64,000 bases of DNA from Protofrankia sp963555925 (GTDB lineage: Bacteria > Actinomycetota > Actinomycetes > Frankiales > Frankiaceae): positions 1-64,000 of the forward strand of contig CAUVXJ010000100.1 of assembly GCA_963555925.1 (NCBI GenBank), written 5' to 3'. Both the position numbers and the translations under genes were made by a program. Numbering within the stretch: position 1 is the first letter of the stretch; each line of letters begins with the position of its first letter. This document shows, in pieces, positions 25,524-34,042 of this stretch. The notes beneath the pieces were generated by a model. It was not told where the DNA came from. It was given only the letters and a program-made list of their open reading frames with translations, and ran no database searches.

Positions 25524-27358
25524 CGCCGGGAACCGCGCCGGGGTTTGGGTAGCCGGGCTGCGAGCGGACCGACCTTGCCCAGTTCCTCACGGTGCTCGGC
25601 GGCGAAGTCGGCCAGTGCCTGCACCAGCGACGGGATGGTCGCCTCCGTCGCCTGGACGTCGACGCGCAGGCCCAGTTCGACCGCGGTGGCCGCCGTCTGC
25701 GGGCCGATGACCGCGATCACCGTGGTCTCGTGCGGCTTACCGGCGATCCCCACCAGGTTGCGCACGGTCGAGGAGGAGGTGAACACCACGGCGTCCACCC
25801 GGCCGCCCTTGAGCGCTTCCCGGATCGGAGCAGGCGGTGGCGCGGCGCGCACCGTGCGGTACGCCGTGACGTCGTCGACGTTCCAGCCACGGTCTTTCAG
25901 CCCGGCGACCAGGGTCTCGGTGGCGATGTCCGCCCGGGGGAGCAGCACCCGGTCAAGCGGGTCGAACACGTCGTCGTACTCGGGCCAGTCGGCGAGCAGA
26001 CCCTCGCTGGACTGCTGGCCGGACGGGACGAGATCCGGCCGGATCCCGAAGGCGCGCAGCGCATCCGCGGTCGCCTCACCGATCGCGGCCACCTTGACGC
26101 CGGCGAACGCCCGCGCGTCCAGACTGCGTTCCTCGACCTTCTCCTGGACGGCCCTGACCGCGTTCACCGAGGTGAAGGCGACCCACTGGTAACGACCCGA
26201 CACCAGGCCGGTGATCGCACGTTCCATCGGGGCGGCTGTCCGCGGCGGCTCCACCGCGATCGTCGGTACCTCCAGCGGACTCGCGCCGTGCGAGCGCAGC
26301 AGGTCCGAAAGGATGGCCGCCTGCTCCTTGGTCCGCGGTACCAGAACCGTCCAACCGAACAGCGCCCGCGACTCCCACCACGACAGCTTGCCTCGGGCCG
26401 CGACCGCCGGACCGATCGACATGACCACACATGGTGCGTTCGCGATGACGGGCGCCGCATCGGCCTCGATCCGGTCCAACGTGGAAGAGACCGTTCGCTG
26501 GTCGGTCGTGGTGCCGTCCACTGTCACGGCGACAGGTGTGTCGCCCGGGCGGCCCTGCTCGACCAGCGCCGCCGCGACCTTACCGACCTCGTTCGAGACC
26601 GCGGTCACCACCAGGGTGCCGGGCGCCTGAGCCAGCGACACCCAGTCGATCTCTGAGCCGGGCACACCAGCGGCGCCCAGGCCCGCGCCGATCCCACCGA
26701 GACCGAGCGACGCGCCCAGCGGCGATGCCGTAAGACCTGCGCCCCCGAGACCGGCGCTCCCCAGACCCGTCCCGCCCAGACCGGACCCACCCAGCTCAGA
26801 CAGGCCGCGCCCGCCGAGACGACTGGCTCCGAACGTCGCCGAACCCAACGGCATGCCTGGCGTGTCCGCCGCCGGAGTGATGGTCGGCTGCACCCCGCTG
26901 GCGGAGAAAACCCCCGCTGTACTTGCGAAGGTGACCGGAAGTCCGGGCGCGACCCCCGAGTAAGCGGCAACCGCCGCACCGGTGGGAATCCCTGGCACCA
27001 CCCGGAAGGGAATCTTGGCTTTGGCCAGTGCCTGTGCGTCGGCGATACCGATCCCGGTGAGCCACGGGTCCGACGCGTACAGCCGGACGACCCGTTCCCC
27101 CGCCCGGGCCCGCGCGACGACCACCGCGGTTGCCGCGTCTGCGTCCATGATTGGTTTCGCCGGTTCGGTATCGCCGATATGTAGCACCTCACCGGCAAGC
27201 GTGGCGACGATCTCGGGAGCGACACCGGGATCAACAATGACCGAGTCAGCACCGGCCAGCGTCTCGGTGGCGAGAACGGTCAGCAGGCCGGGGTCGCGTG
27301 GGCCGGCTCCAACGAGAGCGACCGGGATCAGGGGCTTTTTCGTGCGGCGGGTGGCCAT
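25520..27358 (-). CDS. hemD: Uroporphyrinogen-III synthase fused to a degenerate SUMT-like methyltransferase domain
   Basis: A 612-residue fusion. The C-terminal half (from about 330) is HemD, which cyclises hydroxymethylbilane to uroporphyrinogen III: VLVPRTKEQAAILSDLL, WVAFTSVNAVRAV, VFTSSSTVRNLV and VIAVIGPQTAATA. The N-terminal half resembles uroporphyrinogen methyltransferase but its motifs are altered: GAGPRDPGLLT, and ASDPWLTGIG where active enzymes have GGDPFVFGRG. A Gly-Leu-rich repeat of about 55 residues interrupts that domain. ATG 27358 lies two bases after the hemC stop. The methyltransferase half is probably inactive. Confidence 0.92.
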   Translation of the reverse strand: MATRRTKKPLIPVALVGAGPRDPGLLTVLATETLAGADSVIVDPGVAPEIVATLAGEVLHIGDTEPAKPIMDADAATAVVVARARAGERVVRLYASDPWLTGIGIADAQALAKAKIPFRVVPGIPTGAAVAAYSGVAPGLPVTFASTAGVFSASGVQPTITPAADTPGMPLGSATFGASRLGGRGLSELGGSGLGGTGLGSAGLGGAGLTASPLGASLGLGGIGAGLGAAGVPGSEIDWVSLAQAPGTLVVTAVSNEVGKVAAALVEQGRPGDTPVAVTVDGTTTDQRTVSSTLDRIEADAAPVIANAPCVVMSIGPAVAARGKLSWWESRALFGWTVLVPRTKEQAAILSDLLRSHGASPLEVPTIAVEPPRTAAPMERAITGLVSGRYQWVAFTSVNAVRAVQEKVEERSLDARAFAGVKVAAIGEATADALRAFGIRPDLVPSGQQSSEGLLADWPEYDDVFDPLDRVLLPRADIATETLVAGLKDRGWNVDDVTAYRTVRAAPPPAPIREALKGGRVDAVVFTSSSTVRNLVGIAGKPHETTVIAVIGPQTAATAVELGLRVDVQATEATIPSLVQALADFAAEHREELGKVGPLAARLPKPRRGSRR

Positions 27359-27360
27359 GA

Positions 27361-28410
27361 TCAAAAATTTCCCATCAGCGTCTGTGCTCCAGCGGACAAC
27401 ATCGCGTCCGCGAGGCGCTCTCCCAGCGCCTCCGGGTGGTGAGCGGGCCCGGTGACCACGCGCCGGAGAACACCGTTCCCCTCCGGCGACGCAACCACCG
27501 CCCGTAGCCGGATGACACCGGCGGCCATTGCTCCGTCAGGCGTCACCGCAACGTCGGCAAGAGCGCCGACCGGTGCGCTACAACCGGCCTCGATGGCAGC
27601 CAGGTAAGCACGTTCGGCGACAACAGCCGTGCGCGACAGTGGGTCGTCCAGCACAAACCGTAGCAGCTCGGCGAGAGTGACATTGCCTCGGTACAGGTCA
27701 ACCCGATCGAGAACATCATCGAACGCGCTGGGATCACCCACGCATTCGATTGCCAGCGCACCCTGCCCAGCAGCCGGCACCATCACATCCGCATCCAGCA
27801 CCTCGGTCACCGCGTCCAACCGGTCCAGCCGGTCCAGCCCGGCATGGGCCAGTACGACCGCGTCGACCGCTCCGTCGATCGCCTTCTTAATTCGCGTATC
27901 GACGTTACCCCGAATCGGGACGACATTCAGCCCGAGGCCCAGCGCCCGCAGCTGCGCAGCTCGCCGGGGAGACCCGGTACCGACGGTGCTGCCGGGCCTG
28001 AACTCGCTCAACTTCCGCCCACTCGGCGTGACGACGACATCACGAGGGTCCGCGCGGGGTGGGACAGCCGCGATCACAAGCCCGTCCGGGGGCGCTGTCG
28101 GCAAGTCCTTCAGGGAATGGACGGCGAGATCGATTTCACCGGCCAGCAGCGCTTCCCGTAGCGCGCTCACGAATACGCCGGTCCCACCGAGCTGGCTGAT
28201 CGCCTCCTGGGAGCGGTCACCTGCGGTCACAATGTGCACAAGCTCGACCTGACGGCCCAGCCGCTCCCGCAACCAGCTCGCCACCAGGCTGGACTGCGCG
28301 AGGGCGAGCGGCGAACCCCGCGTGCCCAGCCGCAGCGCATCCGTCCGCCCGGTGGGTCCCTGGACGGACCTGCCACCCGGGCGACCCGGCCGAAGGTTTC
28401 CGCTCGTCAT
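27361..28410 (-). CDS. hemC: Hydroxymethylbilane synthase (porphobilinogen deaminase)
   Basis: Polymerises four porphobilinogens into hydroxymethylbilane. Signatures: LRLGTRGSPLALAQSSLVA, IDLAVHSLKDLPT, RRAAQLRALG, GNVDTRIKK and the dipyrromethane-cofactor cysteine in EAGCSAPVGA. A 25-residue Gly/Arg-rich extension precedes the domain. The ATG overlaps the hemA stop (ATGA). Confidence 0.97.
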   Translation of the reverse strand: MTSGNLRPGRPGGRSVQGPTGRTDALRLGTRGSPLALAQSSLVASWLRERLGRQVELVHIVTAGDRSQEAISQLGGTGVFVSALREALLAGEIDLAVHSLKDLPTAPPDGLVIAAVPPRADPRDVVVTPSGRKLSEFRPGSTVGTGSPRRAAQLRALGLGLNVVPIRGNVDTRIKKAIDGAVDAVVLAHAGLDRLDRLDAVTEVLDADVMVPAAGQGALAIECVGDPSAFDDVLDRVDLYRGNVTLAELLRFVLDDPLSRTAVVAERAYLAAIEAGCSAPVGALADVAVTPDGAMAAGVIRLRAVVASPEGNGVLRRVVTGPAHHPEALGERLADAMLSAGAQTLMGNF

Positions 28411-29759
28411 GGTGCCTCTCGTAGATCGGGTGCGGACACGATGGCCGGGGCCTCCCTAGGAAGGTCGAACAGCTCATGCAGCGCCTCGGCATAGGTGTCG
28501 CCGCCGGGGGACGCAGCGAGCTGCTGCACCCGCACGGTCGGCGCGTGCAGCAGTTTGTCCGCCACGCGCCGGACCGTCCCCTCCACCATCGCCCAGTCGC
28601 GGGGGGAGATGTCGGGCAGGCGGGTGTGCAGCCGGTCGAGCTCCTCGCGCACGACAGCCGCGGCCTGCGCCCGAAGTGCCACGACGGTCGGCGCGACCCG
28701 ATGAGCACGACATCGGTCAAGGTAGGTACCGGTCTCGGACGCCACCAGCGCCCGGACCGCCTCGACGTCGCTGGCCACCTGCTGTCCGTCCAGGGCGCTC
28801 CGTAGGGTGTCGATGTCGATCAGGGTGACGCCGGGAATATCACGAACAGTGACGTCGATGTCCCGGGGAAGGGCGAGGTCCAGCAGGACCAGCGGCCGCC
28901 CGCCCCGACGGACCATCGCCTCGGCGATCACCTGACGGGTCAGGATCAGCCCGGCCGCACCCGTCGACGTGATCACCAGATCGGCCCGGTCCAGTTCCGG
29001 TGCCAGCTGCGTCAGCGCGACCATCTCGGCCGTGTAAGCCTCGACGATTCGTCGGGCTCGCGCCGGGGTACGGTTCGCGACCACGAGTTCGGCCGCACCG
29101 GCCCGCCGCGCCACGGCCGCAGCCAGCGCTCCCACGACCCCCGCACCCACCAGCAGGACCCGACGCCCGGCAAGTGCGTCGATCGCCGGCAGCGACCCGG
29201 CCAGCGCGACCCGCTCTGCGGCGCCCCCCCACACAGCCACGGCCATGCCCACCCCGACCGACACGATCGACGCTCCGGCCGAACCGATCGCGGTCTCACT
29301 GTGTGCGCGCTTGCCGACCCGCAACGCCGTCTGGAACAGACCGCCGAGGGTGGCTCCGGCGCTGGCCTCGACCTGGGCCGTCCGAAAGGCCGCGCGCACC
29401 TGCCCGAGGATCTGGGTCTCCCCCACCAGCATCGAATCCAGGCCACAGACGACTGAGAACAGGTGGCTGACAGCCCGCGCCTCATGGTGGACGTACAGGT
29501 GCGGCGCAAGATCGGACAACTCTGTCCCGGTGATCCGGGTAAGTTGGTCGGAGACATCGGCAACGCCGCCGTGGAAGGTTTCCACTTCGGCGTAGATCTC
29601 GGTGCGGTTACAGGTCGAGAGCACCACGGCCTCGGCGACGCATGCGGCCTGACACAGATCGTGAAGAACCTTCGGCACATCGTCATCGGTGACCGCGGCC
29701 ATCTCCAGGATGGACGTCGGTGCCGTCCGATGGTTGAGGCCCACGGCCAGCAGGCTCAT
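28407..29759 (-). CDS. hemA: Glutamyl-tRNA reductase
   Basis: Reduces glutamyl-tRNA(Glu) to glutamate-1-semialdehyde, the committed step of C5 haem synthesis, feeding HemL. The catalytic cysteine is in LSTCNRTEIYA, with LNHRTAP at the N-terminus, MLVGETQILGQV in the middle, the NADPH site VLLVGAGVVGALAA, and LDLALPRDID. The protein has 450 residues. Its ATG overlaps the rex stop (ATGA), so synthesis is coupled to the redox repressor. Confidence 0.97.
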   Translation of the reverse strand: MSLLAVGLNHRTAPTSILEMAAVTDDDVPKVLHDLCQAACVAEAVVLSTCNRTEIYAEVETFHGGVADVSDQLTRITGTELSDLAPHLYVHHEARAVSHLFSVVCGLDSMLVGETQILGQVRAAFRTAQVEASAGATLGGLFQTALRVGKRAHSETAIGSAGASIVSVGVGMAVAVWGGAAERVALAGSLPAIDALAGRRVLLVGAGVVGALAAAVARRAGAAELVVANRTPARARRIVEAYTAEMVALTQLAPELDRADLVITSTGAAGLILTRQVIAEAMVRRGGRPLVLLDLALPRDIDVTVRDIPGVTLIDIDTLRSALDGQQVASDVEAVRALVASETGTYLDRCRAHRVAPTVVALRAQAAAVVREELDRLHTRLPDISPRDWAMVEGTVRRVADKLLHAPTVRVQQLAASPGGDTYAEALHELFDLPREAPAIVSAPDLREAP

Positions 29760-30601
29760 GACGCGTCACCCCCGGTGGTGCCGACCAGAGGGCTGCCACT
29801 GCGGGTATTGCGCGGTGACGGCTCAGCCGGGGCAGGTGTCATAACCGCGATCCGCGAGTCAGTGGGCCCGCCCTGGCAATCGGCGCGGCTGACCGCCGAA
29901 CCGATGTCGTCCGAACCGATGTCGTCCGCGGAGCAGCCGGGACGCTTTCGCGCTTCGTGGAACGACAGGATCTGCAGTTCCACCGCGAGATCAACCTTAC
30001 GCACATCCACTCCCGCTGGCACCGACAGCACGATCGGTGCAAAATTGAGAATGCTCGTGACCCCCGTCGCGACGAGCCGATCGCACACAGCCTGCGCGGC
30101 GGCGGCCGGTGTACAGATCACGCCGATGGTGACCCCGTTCAGCTCGACCAGGGCCTCCATCTCGTCGAGCGGGCTCACCACGACACCACCGATCGACTCG
30201 CCGATCCGGCGGGGGTTGACATCGAGCAGCGCGACCACGCGGAATCCGCGGGACTGAAACCCGCCGTACCCCGCGAGCGCGTGGCCGAGGTTGCCGACCC
30301 CGACCAGAAGCACCGAACGGTCCTCAGTCAGACCGAGTTCAGCGGCGATGCGGCTCAGCAGGAGATCCACACCATAACCGACACCACGCGTCCCGTACGA
30401 ACCGAGATGGGACAGGTCCTTGCGCACCTTCGCCGAGGTCACTCCGGCCGCCGACGCGAGCGTCTCGGACGACACCGTGTGCACCCCCCGATCGGCAAGC
30501 GAGGTGAGGACCCGTAGGTAGAGCGGGAGTCGGGCGACCGTCGCCTCAGGCACCGGCAAGCGGGCACGGCCGGTCGAACCTGCCCGACGAAACTCAGTCA
30601 T
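29756..30601 (-). CDS. rex: Redox-sensing transcriptional repressor Rex
   Basis: NADH/NAD+-sensing repressor. The winged-helix domain spans about residues 20-90 (ATVARLPLYLRVLTSLADRG, KVRKDLSHLGSYGTRGVGY) and the Rossmann domain starts with LLVGVGNLGHALAGY (residues 98-112). The C-terminal 45 residues are extra and disordered. ATG 30601 has GGAG six bases upstream. The palindrome at 30709-30736 is a near-consensus Rex operator, so Rex represses its own operon, rex-hemACDB. Confidence 0.97.
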   Translation of the reverse strand: MTEFRRAGSTGRARLPVPEATVARLPLYLRVLTSLADRGVHTVSSETLASAAGVTSAKVRKDLSHLGSYGTRGVGYGVDLLLSRIAAELGLTEDRSVLLVGVGNLGHALAGYGGFQSRGFRVVALLDVNPRRIGESIGGVVVSPLDEMEALVELNGVTIGVICTPAAAAQAVCDRLVATGVTSILNFAPIVLSVPAGVDVRKVDLAVELQILSFHEARKRPGCSADDIGSDDIGSAVSRADCQGGPTDSRIAVMTPAPAEPSPRNTRSGSPLVGTTGGDAS

Positions 30602-30702
30602 GTAGGGCTCCCGCACCGTTGGAGGCGCCCGGCTGCCGGCGACGCCTGCCGTCCGCCATCCGGGAGCCCGCTGAACAACGCCGGTAGACGACTGTCCGGG
30701 TG

Positions 30703-30736
30703 AGTTTACGACTTCGTGAAGGCGTTCACGAAGTCG
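30703..30736 (-). promoter_or_regulatory. Rex operator overlapping the rex-hemACDB promoter
   Basis: A 12-bp perfect inverted repeat (CGACTTCGTGAA, spacer GGCG, then the complement) spans 30709-30736 and contains TCGTGAANNNNTTCACGA, close to the Rex consensus TTGTGAANNNNTTCACAA. On the minus strand a -10-like TAAACT (30708-30703) abuts it and a TTCGTG -35 lies inside it, so bound Rex would block polymerase. It is about 108 bases upstream of rex. Confidence 0.9.
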
Positions 30737-30807
30737 ATGTGATCTTGCGCTCAGGTCGGCTGGCGGTCTGCCATCGAGCCCGGGGTCCCCGAATGATCAC
30801 GATACGG

Positions 30808-31116
30808 CTATTCGGAGAAAGGCCGCCCCCAGCGACCGCCGGCCAGCGCACGTCGAAGGCGGGGCTCCTCGACCCGCCAGTAACCGTGCTCCCGCCCGTC
30901 CACAAGAATCACCGGTACCCGATCACCGTAGGCTTCGACCAGATCGGCGCGAGCATCGACATCGACCTCCTGCCAGCCGGTACCCGCATCGCCAGCCACC
31001 CGAGCCACCGCGATCCGTGCGTCGTCGCAGAGATGACAACCGGCCCGGGTCAACAGGGTGACCCGGACGCCTCCCGGCCGACCACTCACCCCGGCGCCCG
31101 ACCCCGGCCCGCACAA
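30808..31116 (-). CDS. Glutaredoxin-like (DUF836) thiol protein
   Basis: A 102-residue thioredoxin-fold protein with the CxxC active site in LLTRAGCHLCDDAR, then a PVILVDGREHGYW cis-Pro strand. It lies just upstream of rex, on the same strand and beyond the Rex operator, as in mycobacteria (Rv0508) and Streptomyces from memory. The start may be ATG 31116 or GTG 31089. Its partner is unknown. Confidence 0.85.
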   Translation of the reverse strand: MCGPGSGAGVSGRPGGVRVTLLTRAGCHLCDDARIAVARVAGDAGTGWQEVDVDARADLVEAYGDRVPVILVDGREHGYWRVEEPRLRRALAGGRWGRPFSE

Positions 31117-31630
31117 ACCCGCACTGTTACTCCGATCATCCTAGCCCGGCCCGCCAGAGTAGATCTTTCGAGCGGCACGACACAAACACAAAAACACTTC
31201 CCCAAGACTCATGAGACAACCACATCTTCATCTCACCATGCACGCCCGGTGCCGGATCGTTGGCTAGACTCAGCCGTCCAGGGTCCTTGGACGATCATCG
31301 CCGGAGGCGCGAGAAAACCATGATCGCGTCTTTTCCGGTCTGGGCGTGTCTGATGGATGTTGGTCGATGCGGGCAATGATCCAGAAAGTGGCCTGCAAGG
31401 CGGAGGAGGTCCGGATAGCGGTGTTCTATCCGGACCGACGACAACGCGGCAGGACGCCTTCTGCGCATCGATCCGCGCGATCAAAGATCCATCAGACACG
31501 CCCTAGGCCGCCCAGGGGCGACAGACGTCCGGACGATCCCGGTCTCGAACAGGTGACATCCCGCTTCAGTCAGCCTCGTTGATCGTTCGGAGCCGAGTAT
31601 GCCCGCCGCGCTGTCCCGTGCACACCGGGG
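31117..31630. other. 514-bp intergenic region containing a MITE-like element
   Basis: Between the glutaredoxin-like gene and the divergent sigma-factor gene. 31140-31320 is comparatively AT-rich and may hold promoters; 31342-31503 is the inverted-repeat element listed separately. I see no gene. Confidence 0.65.
31342..31503. mobile_element. 162-bp MITE-like element with 17-bp terminal inverted repeats
   Basis: The ends GGGCGTGTCTGATGGAT and its exact complement bound 162 bp with no coding capacity. The left 38 bp recur at 49842-49879 with one mismatch, and the outer 12 bp recur at 38369-38380. Inside is GACCGACGACAACGCGGC, identical to a segment of the separate element at 36718-36878. Flanks are CT on the left and TAG on the right. 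Probably a non-autonomous derivative of an IS. Confidence 0.8.
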
Positions 31631-32476
31631 ATGTGCACGGCCGCAAATCCCGCTGCGTGTCATGCGCGGATCCCGCGCGTGAACCGGTCCTGGTCGCGCC
31701 CGACGCCGGACCCAGTCGGCCTGGCAGCGCTACGGGCCGAGATCTCCTCGATGAAGAATGCCCCGTATGCCGCCATGCTGGGCGGACCCCTGCGGGCCAG
31801 CTCAGCCATGGGTGGGTCGGCCACTCCGTCCTGCATCCGGTCGTCATCCCCGGGCCGACCGGTCGGCCGCCGCGCACCCGGGATGGCCGATCCAGCGCCG
31901 GCCCAGGACCTCATGCGCCCGGAAACGGATGTCACCGAACTGGTCCGCCGCGCGCAGGAGGGCGACAACGAGGCTTTCGGCCGGCTGTACGACTCCTACC
32001 TGGAGGTGGTCTTCCGCTATGTGTTCTACCGGGTGGGCAGCCGGGCGATGGCCGAGGACATCGTCAGCGAGACCTTTCTGCGCGCGCTGCGCAGCATCAG
32101 AGGCTTCACCTGGCAGGGCCACGACATCGGCGCCTGGTTCATCACGATCGCCCGGAACCTGATAATCGATCATAAAAAGTCACGACGGACACGGATGGAG
32201 TTCCCCACCGACGACATCGCGGCCACCGCGGACACGCAGCTCGTCTCCGGGCCGGAGGAATCGGTCCTTGCCGGCGTCACGAACAAGGCCCTGATCGATG
32301 CGGTCCGCATGCTCAGCCCCGAACAACGGGATTGCGTCGTACTACGCTTCCTGGAGGGGCTCTCCGTGCGGGAGACCGCCTTGGCGATGGACAAGAACGA
32401 AGGCGCGGTCAAGGCGCTTCAGTACCGCGCCGTCCGATCCCTTGCCCGTCACTTCGCCGCGGAAGCCGGCCCCTGA
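31631..32476 (+). CDS. BldN-like ECF sigma factor with N-terminal pro-region
   Basis: Sigma-70 region 2 runs from about residue 110 (AFGRLYDSYLEVVFRYVFYR, FLRALRSIRGFTWQG, WFITIARNLIIDHKKS) and region 4 is at the end (MLSPEQRDCVVLRFLEGLSV, KALQYRAVRSLARHF). About 100 residues precede region 2; the stretch GLAALRAEI near residue 33 resembles the start of Streptomyces pro-BldN as I remember it, so I keep the upstream ATG 31631 (GTG 31679 also fits). Position beside glutaredoxin, rex and hem supports BldN. Its stop codon lies in the 59-bp repeat that follows. Confidence 0.85.
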   Translation: MCTAANPAACHARIPRVNRSWSRPTPDPVGLAALRAEISSMKNAPYAAMLGGPLRASSAMGGSATPSCIRSSSPGRPVGRRAPGMADPAPAQDLMRPETDVTELVRRAQEGDNEAFGRLYDSYLEVVFRYVFYRVGSRAMAEDIVSETFLRALRSIRGFTWQGHDIGAWFITIARNLIIDHKKSRRTRMEFPTDDIAATADTQLVSGPEESVLAGVTNKALIDAVRMLSPEQRDCVVLRFLEGLSVRETALAMDKNEGAVKALQYRAVRSLARHFAAEAGP

Positions 32477-32587
32477 GAACCCCCACGGCCAAAGGGCGCG
32501 CAACCATGCTCCTCCGCGCGCCCGGCGGCCCCTGAGAACCCCCACGGCCAAAGGGCGCGCAACCATGCTCCTCCGCGCGCCCGGTGT
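32470..32587. repeat. Two tandem 59-bp repeats overlapping the sigma-factor stop
   Basis: Two almost identical 59-bp units begin at 32470 and 32529 with CCCCTGAGAACCCCCACGG and include GGCCAAAGGGCGCGCAACCA. The first supplies the sigma-factor stop codon. A related tandem pair of about 60 bp lies at 54376-54470. Each unit can fold through GGGCGCG and CGCGCCC. Confidence 0.88.
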
Positions 32588-32682
32588 CGAGTCCCGATGC
32601 GTTGCCTTGTGGCACCGTACGCTTCCCAGGTTGCAGTGACAGCGTGGCCCTCCCGTGGGCCGTGGACGTCCAGGAGATCACG

Positions 32683-33585
32683 ATGCGGTTTCGACCACGC
32701 CCGGCACGGACAGCTGACGACCACGCCCGCAGAGCCGACGCCGAAGCTGCCGCAACCGCGGCGCTCAAGGCAGCCGCTGAACTGGCGGCCAAGGCCCCGC
32801 CTGACCCGACCGCAGCCGCGTTCTTCGATGTGGACAACACCATGATGATGGGAGCGTCGATCTTCTACTTCGCCCGTGGCCTTGCCGCGCGTGACTTCTT
32901 CCAGTCCCGGGACCTGCTGAAGTTCGGCTGGCAACACGTGACCTATCGGGTCCGGGGGCTGGAGAACACCGATGGGATGCGGGACGTCAAGGAGACCGCG
33001 CTCGCGTTCGTCGCCGGTCGCGAGGTCGCCGAGATCGTCCGCTTCGGTGAGGAGATCTACGACGAGCGGATGGCGGAACGCATCTACTCGGGCACCCGGG
33101 CGCTTGCCGAGCAGCACCTCGACGCGGGCCAACGGGTATGGCTCGTCACAGCCACACCGGTCGAGCTGGCGGCCGTCATCGCCCGACGTCTTGGGCTCAC
33201 CGGCGCGCTCGGAACGGTCAGCGAGGTTTCGGACGGGCGTTACACCGGACATCTCGTCGGTGATCCACTACATGGTCCGAGCAAGGCGGCCGCGGTGCAG
33301 GCATTGGCCGAACGTGAACAATTGGACCTTTCCCGGTGCTGGGCGTATTCGGATTCCATCAACGACCTGCCCATGCTGTCGCTGGTCGGCCATCCTGTGG
33401 CGATCAATCCAGACCCCGACCTGAAGGCCGTTGCCCGGGAACGCGACTGGCCGATCAAGGATTTCCGCACCGCGCGGAAGGCCGCCCGCATCGGTGTGCC
33501 GACAGCAGCCGGAATGGGCGCGCTGGCCGGGGGTGTTGCAGCGGGCATGGCGCTGCGCCGCCGGTACAACGGCGCGCTCGGCTGA
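32683..33585 (+). CDS. HAD-IB family phosphatase/hydrolase (SerB1-like)
   Basis: A 300-residue HAD-superfamily subfamily IB protein. The nucleophile motif is AAFFDVDNTMMMG, motif II is VWLVTATPVELAAV, and motif III is AYSDSINDLPML. An Ala-rich coiled region precedes it and a GMGALAGGVAAGMALRRR hydrophobic tail may anchor it to the membrane. ATG 32683 has AGGAG seven bases before. Related actinobacterial proteins (Rv0505c SerB1) are annotated as phosphoserine phosphatase-like, but substrate is unproven; a phospholipid-pathway phosphatase fits the neighbouring PlsC-type gene equally well. Confidence 0.85.
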   Translation: MRFRPRPARTADDHARRADAEAAATAALKAAAELAAKAPPDPTAAAFFDVDNTMMMGASIFYFARGLAARDFFQSRDLLKFGWQHVTYRVRGLENTDGMRDVKETALAFVAGREVAEIVRFGEEIYDERMAERIYSGTRALAEQHLDAGQRVWLVTATPVELAAVIARRLGLTGALGTVSEVSDGRYTGHLVGDPLHGPSKAAAVQALAEREQLDLSRCWAYSDSINDLPMLSLVGHPVAINPDPDLKAVARERDWPIKDFRTARKAARIGVPTAAGMGALAGGVAAGMALRRRYNGALG

Positions 33586-33688
33586 GGCCGATCTCCGACA
33601 CCCGACCGCACTCGCGCACCGCTGGCACCGCTGCCGACATCGACATCGACGTGTCCGATGTCAGTGACTACCGGTGCCGGTGCCGCCG

Positions 33689-34039
33689 TCAGCGGCGACC
33701 GCTCGGCATCCCGGGATCGTTCGGCGTACCCAGACGAGTGACCCGCAACGGCCCGGACGGCCCGGACTGCATGTCACGGGTCACCGCGACGATGGCCACA
33801 ACCGAGGCCAGCTCGATTACGGCCAGCCAGATCGCCAGGAAGGCATCACCGATCAGGGCCAGCAAACCGACCGTACTGGTGACTGACAGTAGATAGATGA
33901 CGACAAAACCACGTGCCACCCACGTCCGTCTGGATACCCTGATGCCTGCAGCGGCATGGGACGGACCATGAGCGCGTGGCCTCGGTTCGACTGGATGCCG
34001 CACATCCGATGTCGCACCAGGCCCGTCCGCAGTCACCAT
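33689..34039 (-). CDS. Small two-helix membrane protein of unknown function
   Basis: A 116-residue protein with two adjacent hydrophobic segments (ARGFVVIYLLSVTSTVGLLA and FLAIWLAVIELASVVAIVAV) and hydrophilic ends. No family recognised. It starts three bases after the acyltransferase stop and is probably co-transcribed with it. An Arg/Ser-rich tail ends the protein. Confidence 0.6.
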   Translation of the reverse strand: MVTADGPGATSDVRHPVEPRPRAHGPSHAAAGIRVSRRTWVARGFVVIYLLSVTSTVGLLALIGDAFLAIWLAVIELASVVAIVAVTRDMQSGPSGPLRVTRLGTPNDPGMPSGRR

Positions 34040-34042
34040 GGG

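Noticed and set aside
24303..26192. 629-codon open frame on the plus strand
   Set aside because: It is antisense to hemB and hemD, is Arg/Gly/Ala-rich and has no family features; a shadow of high-GC codon structure.
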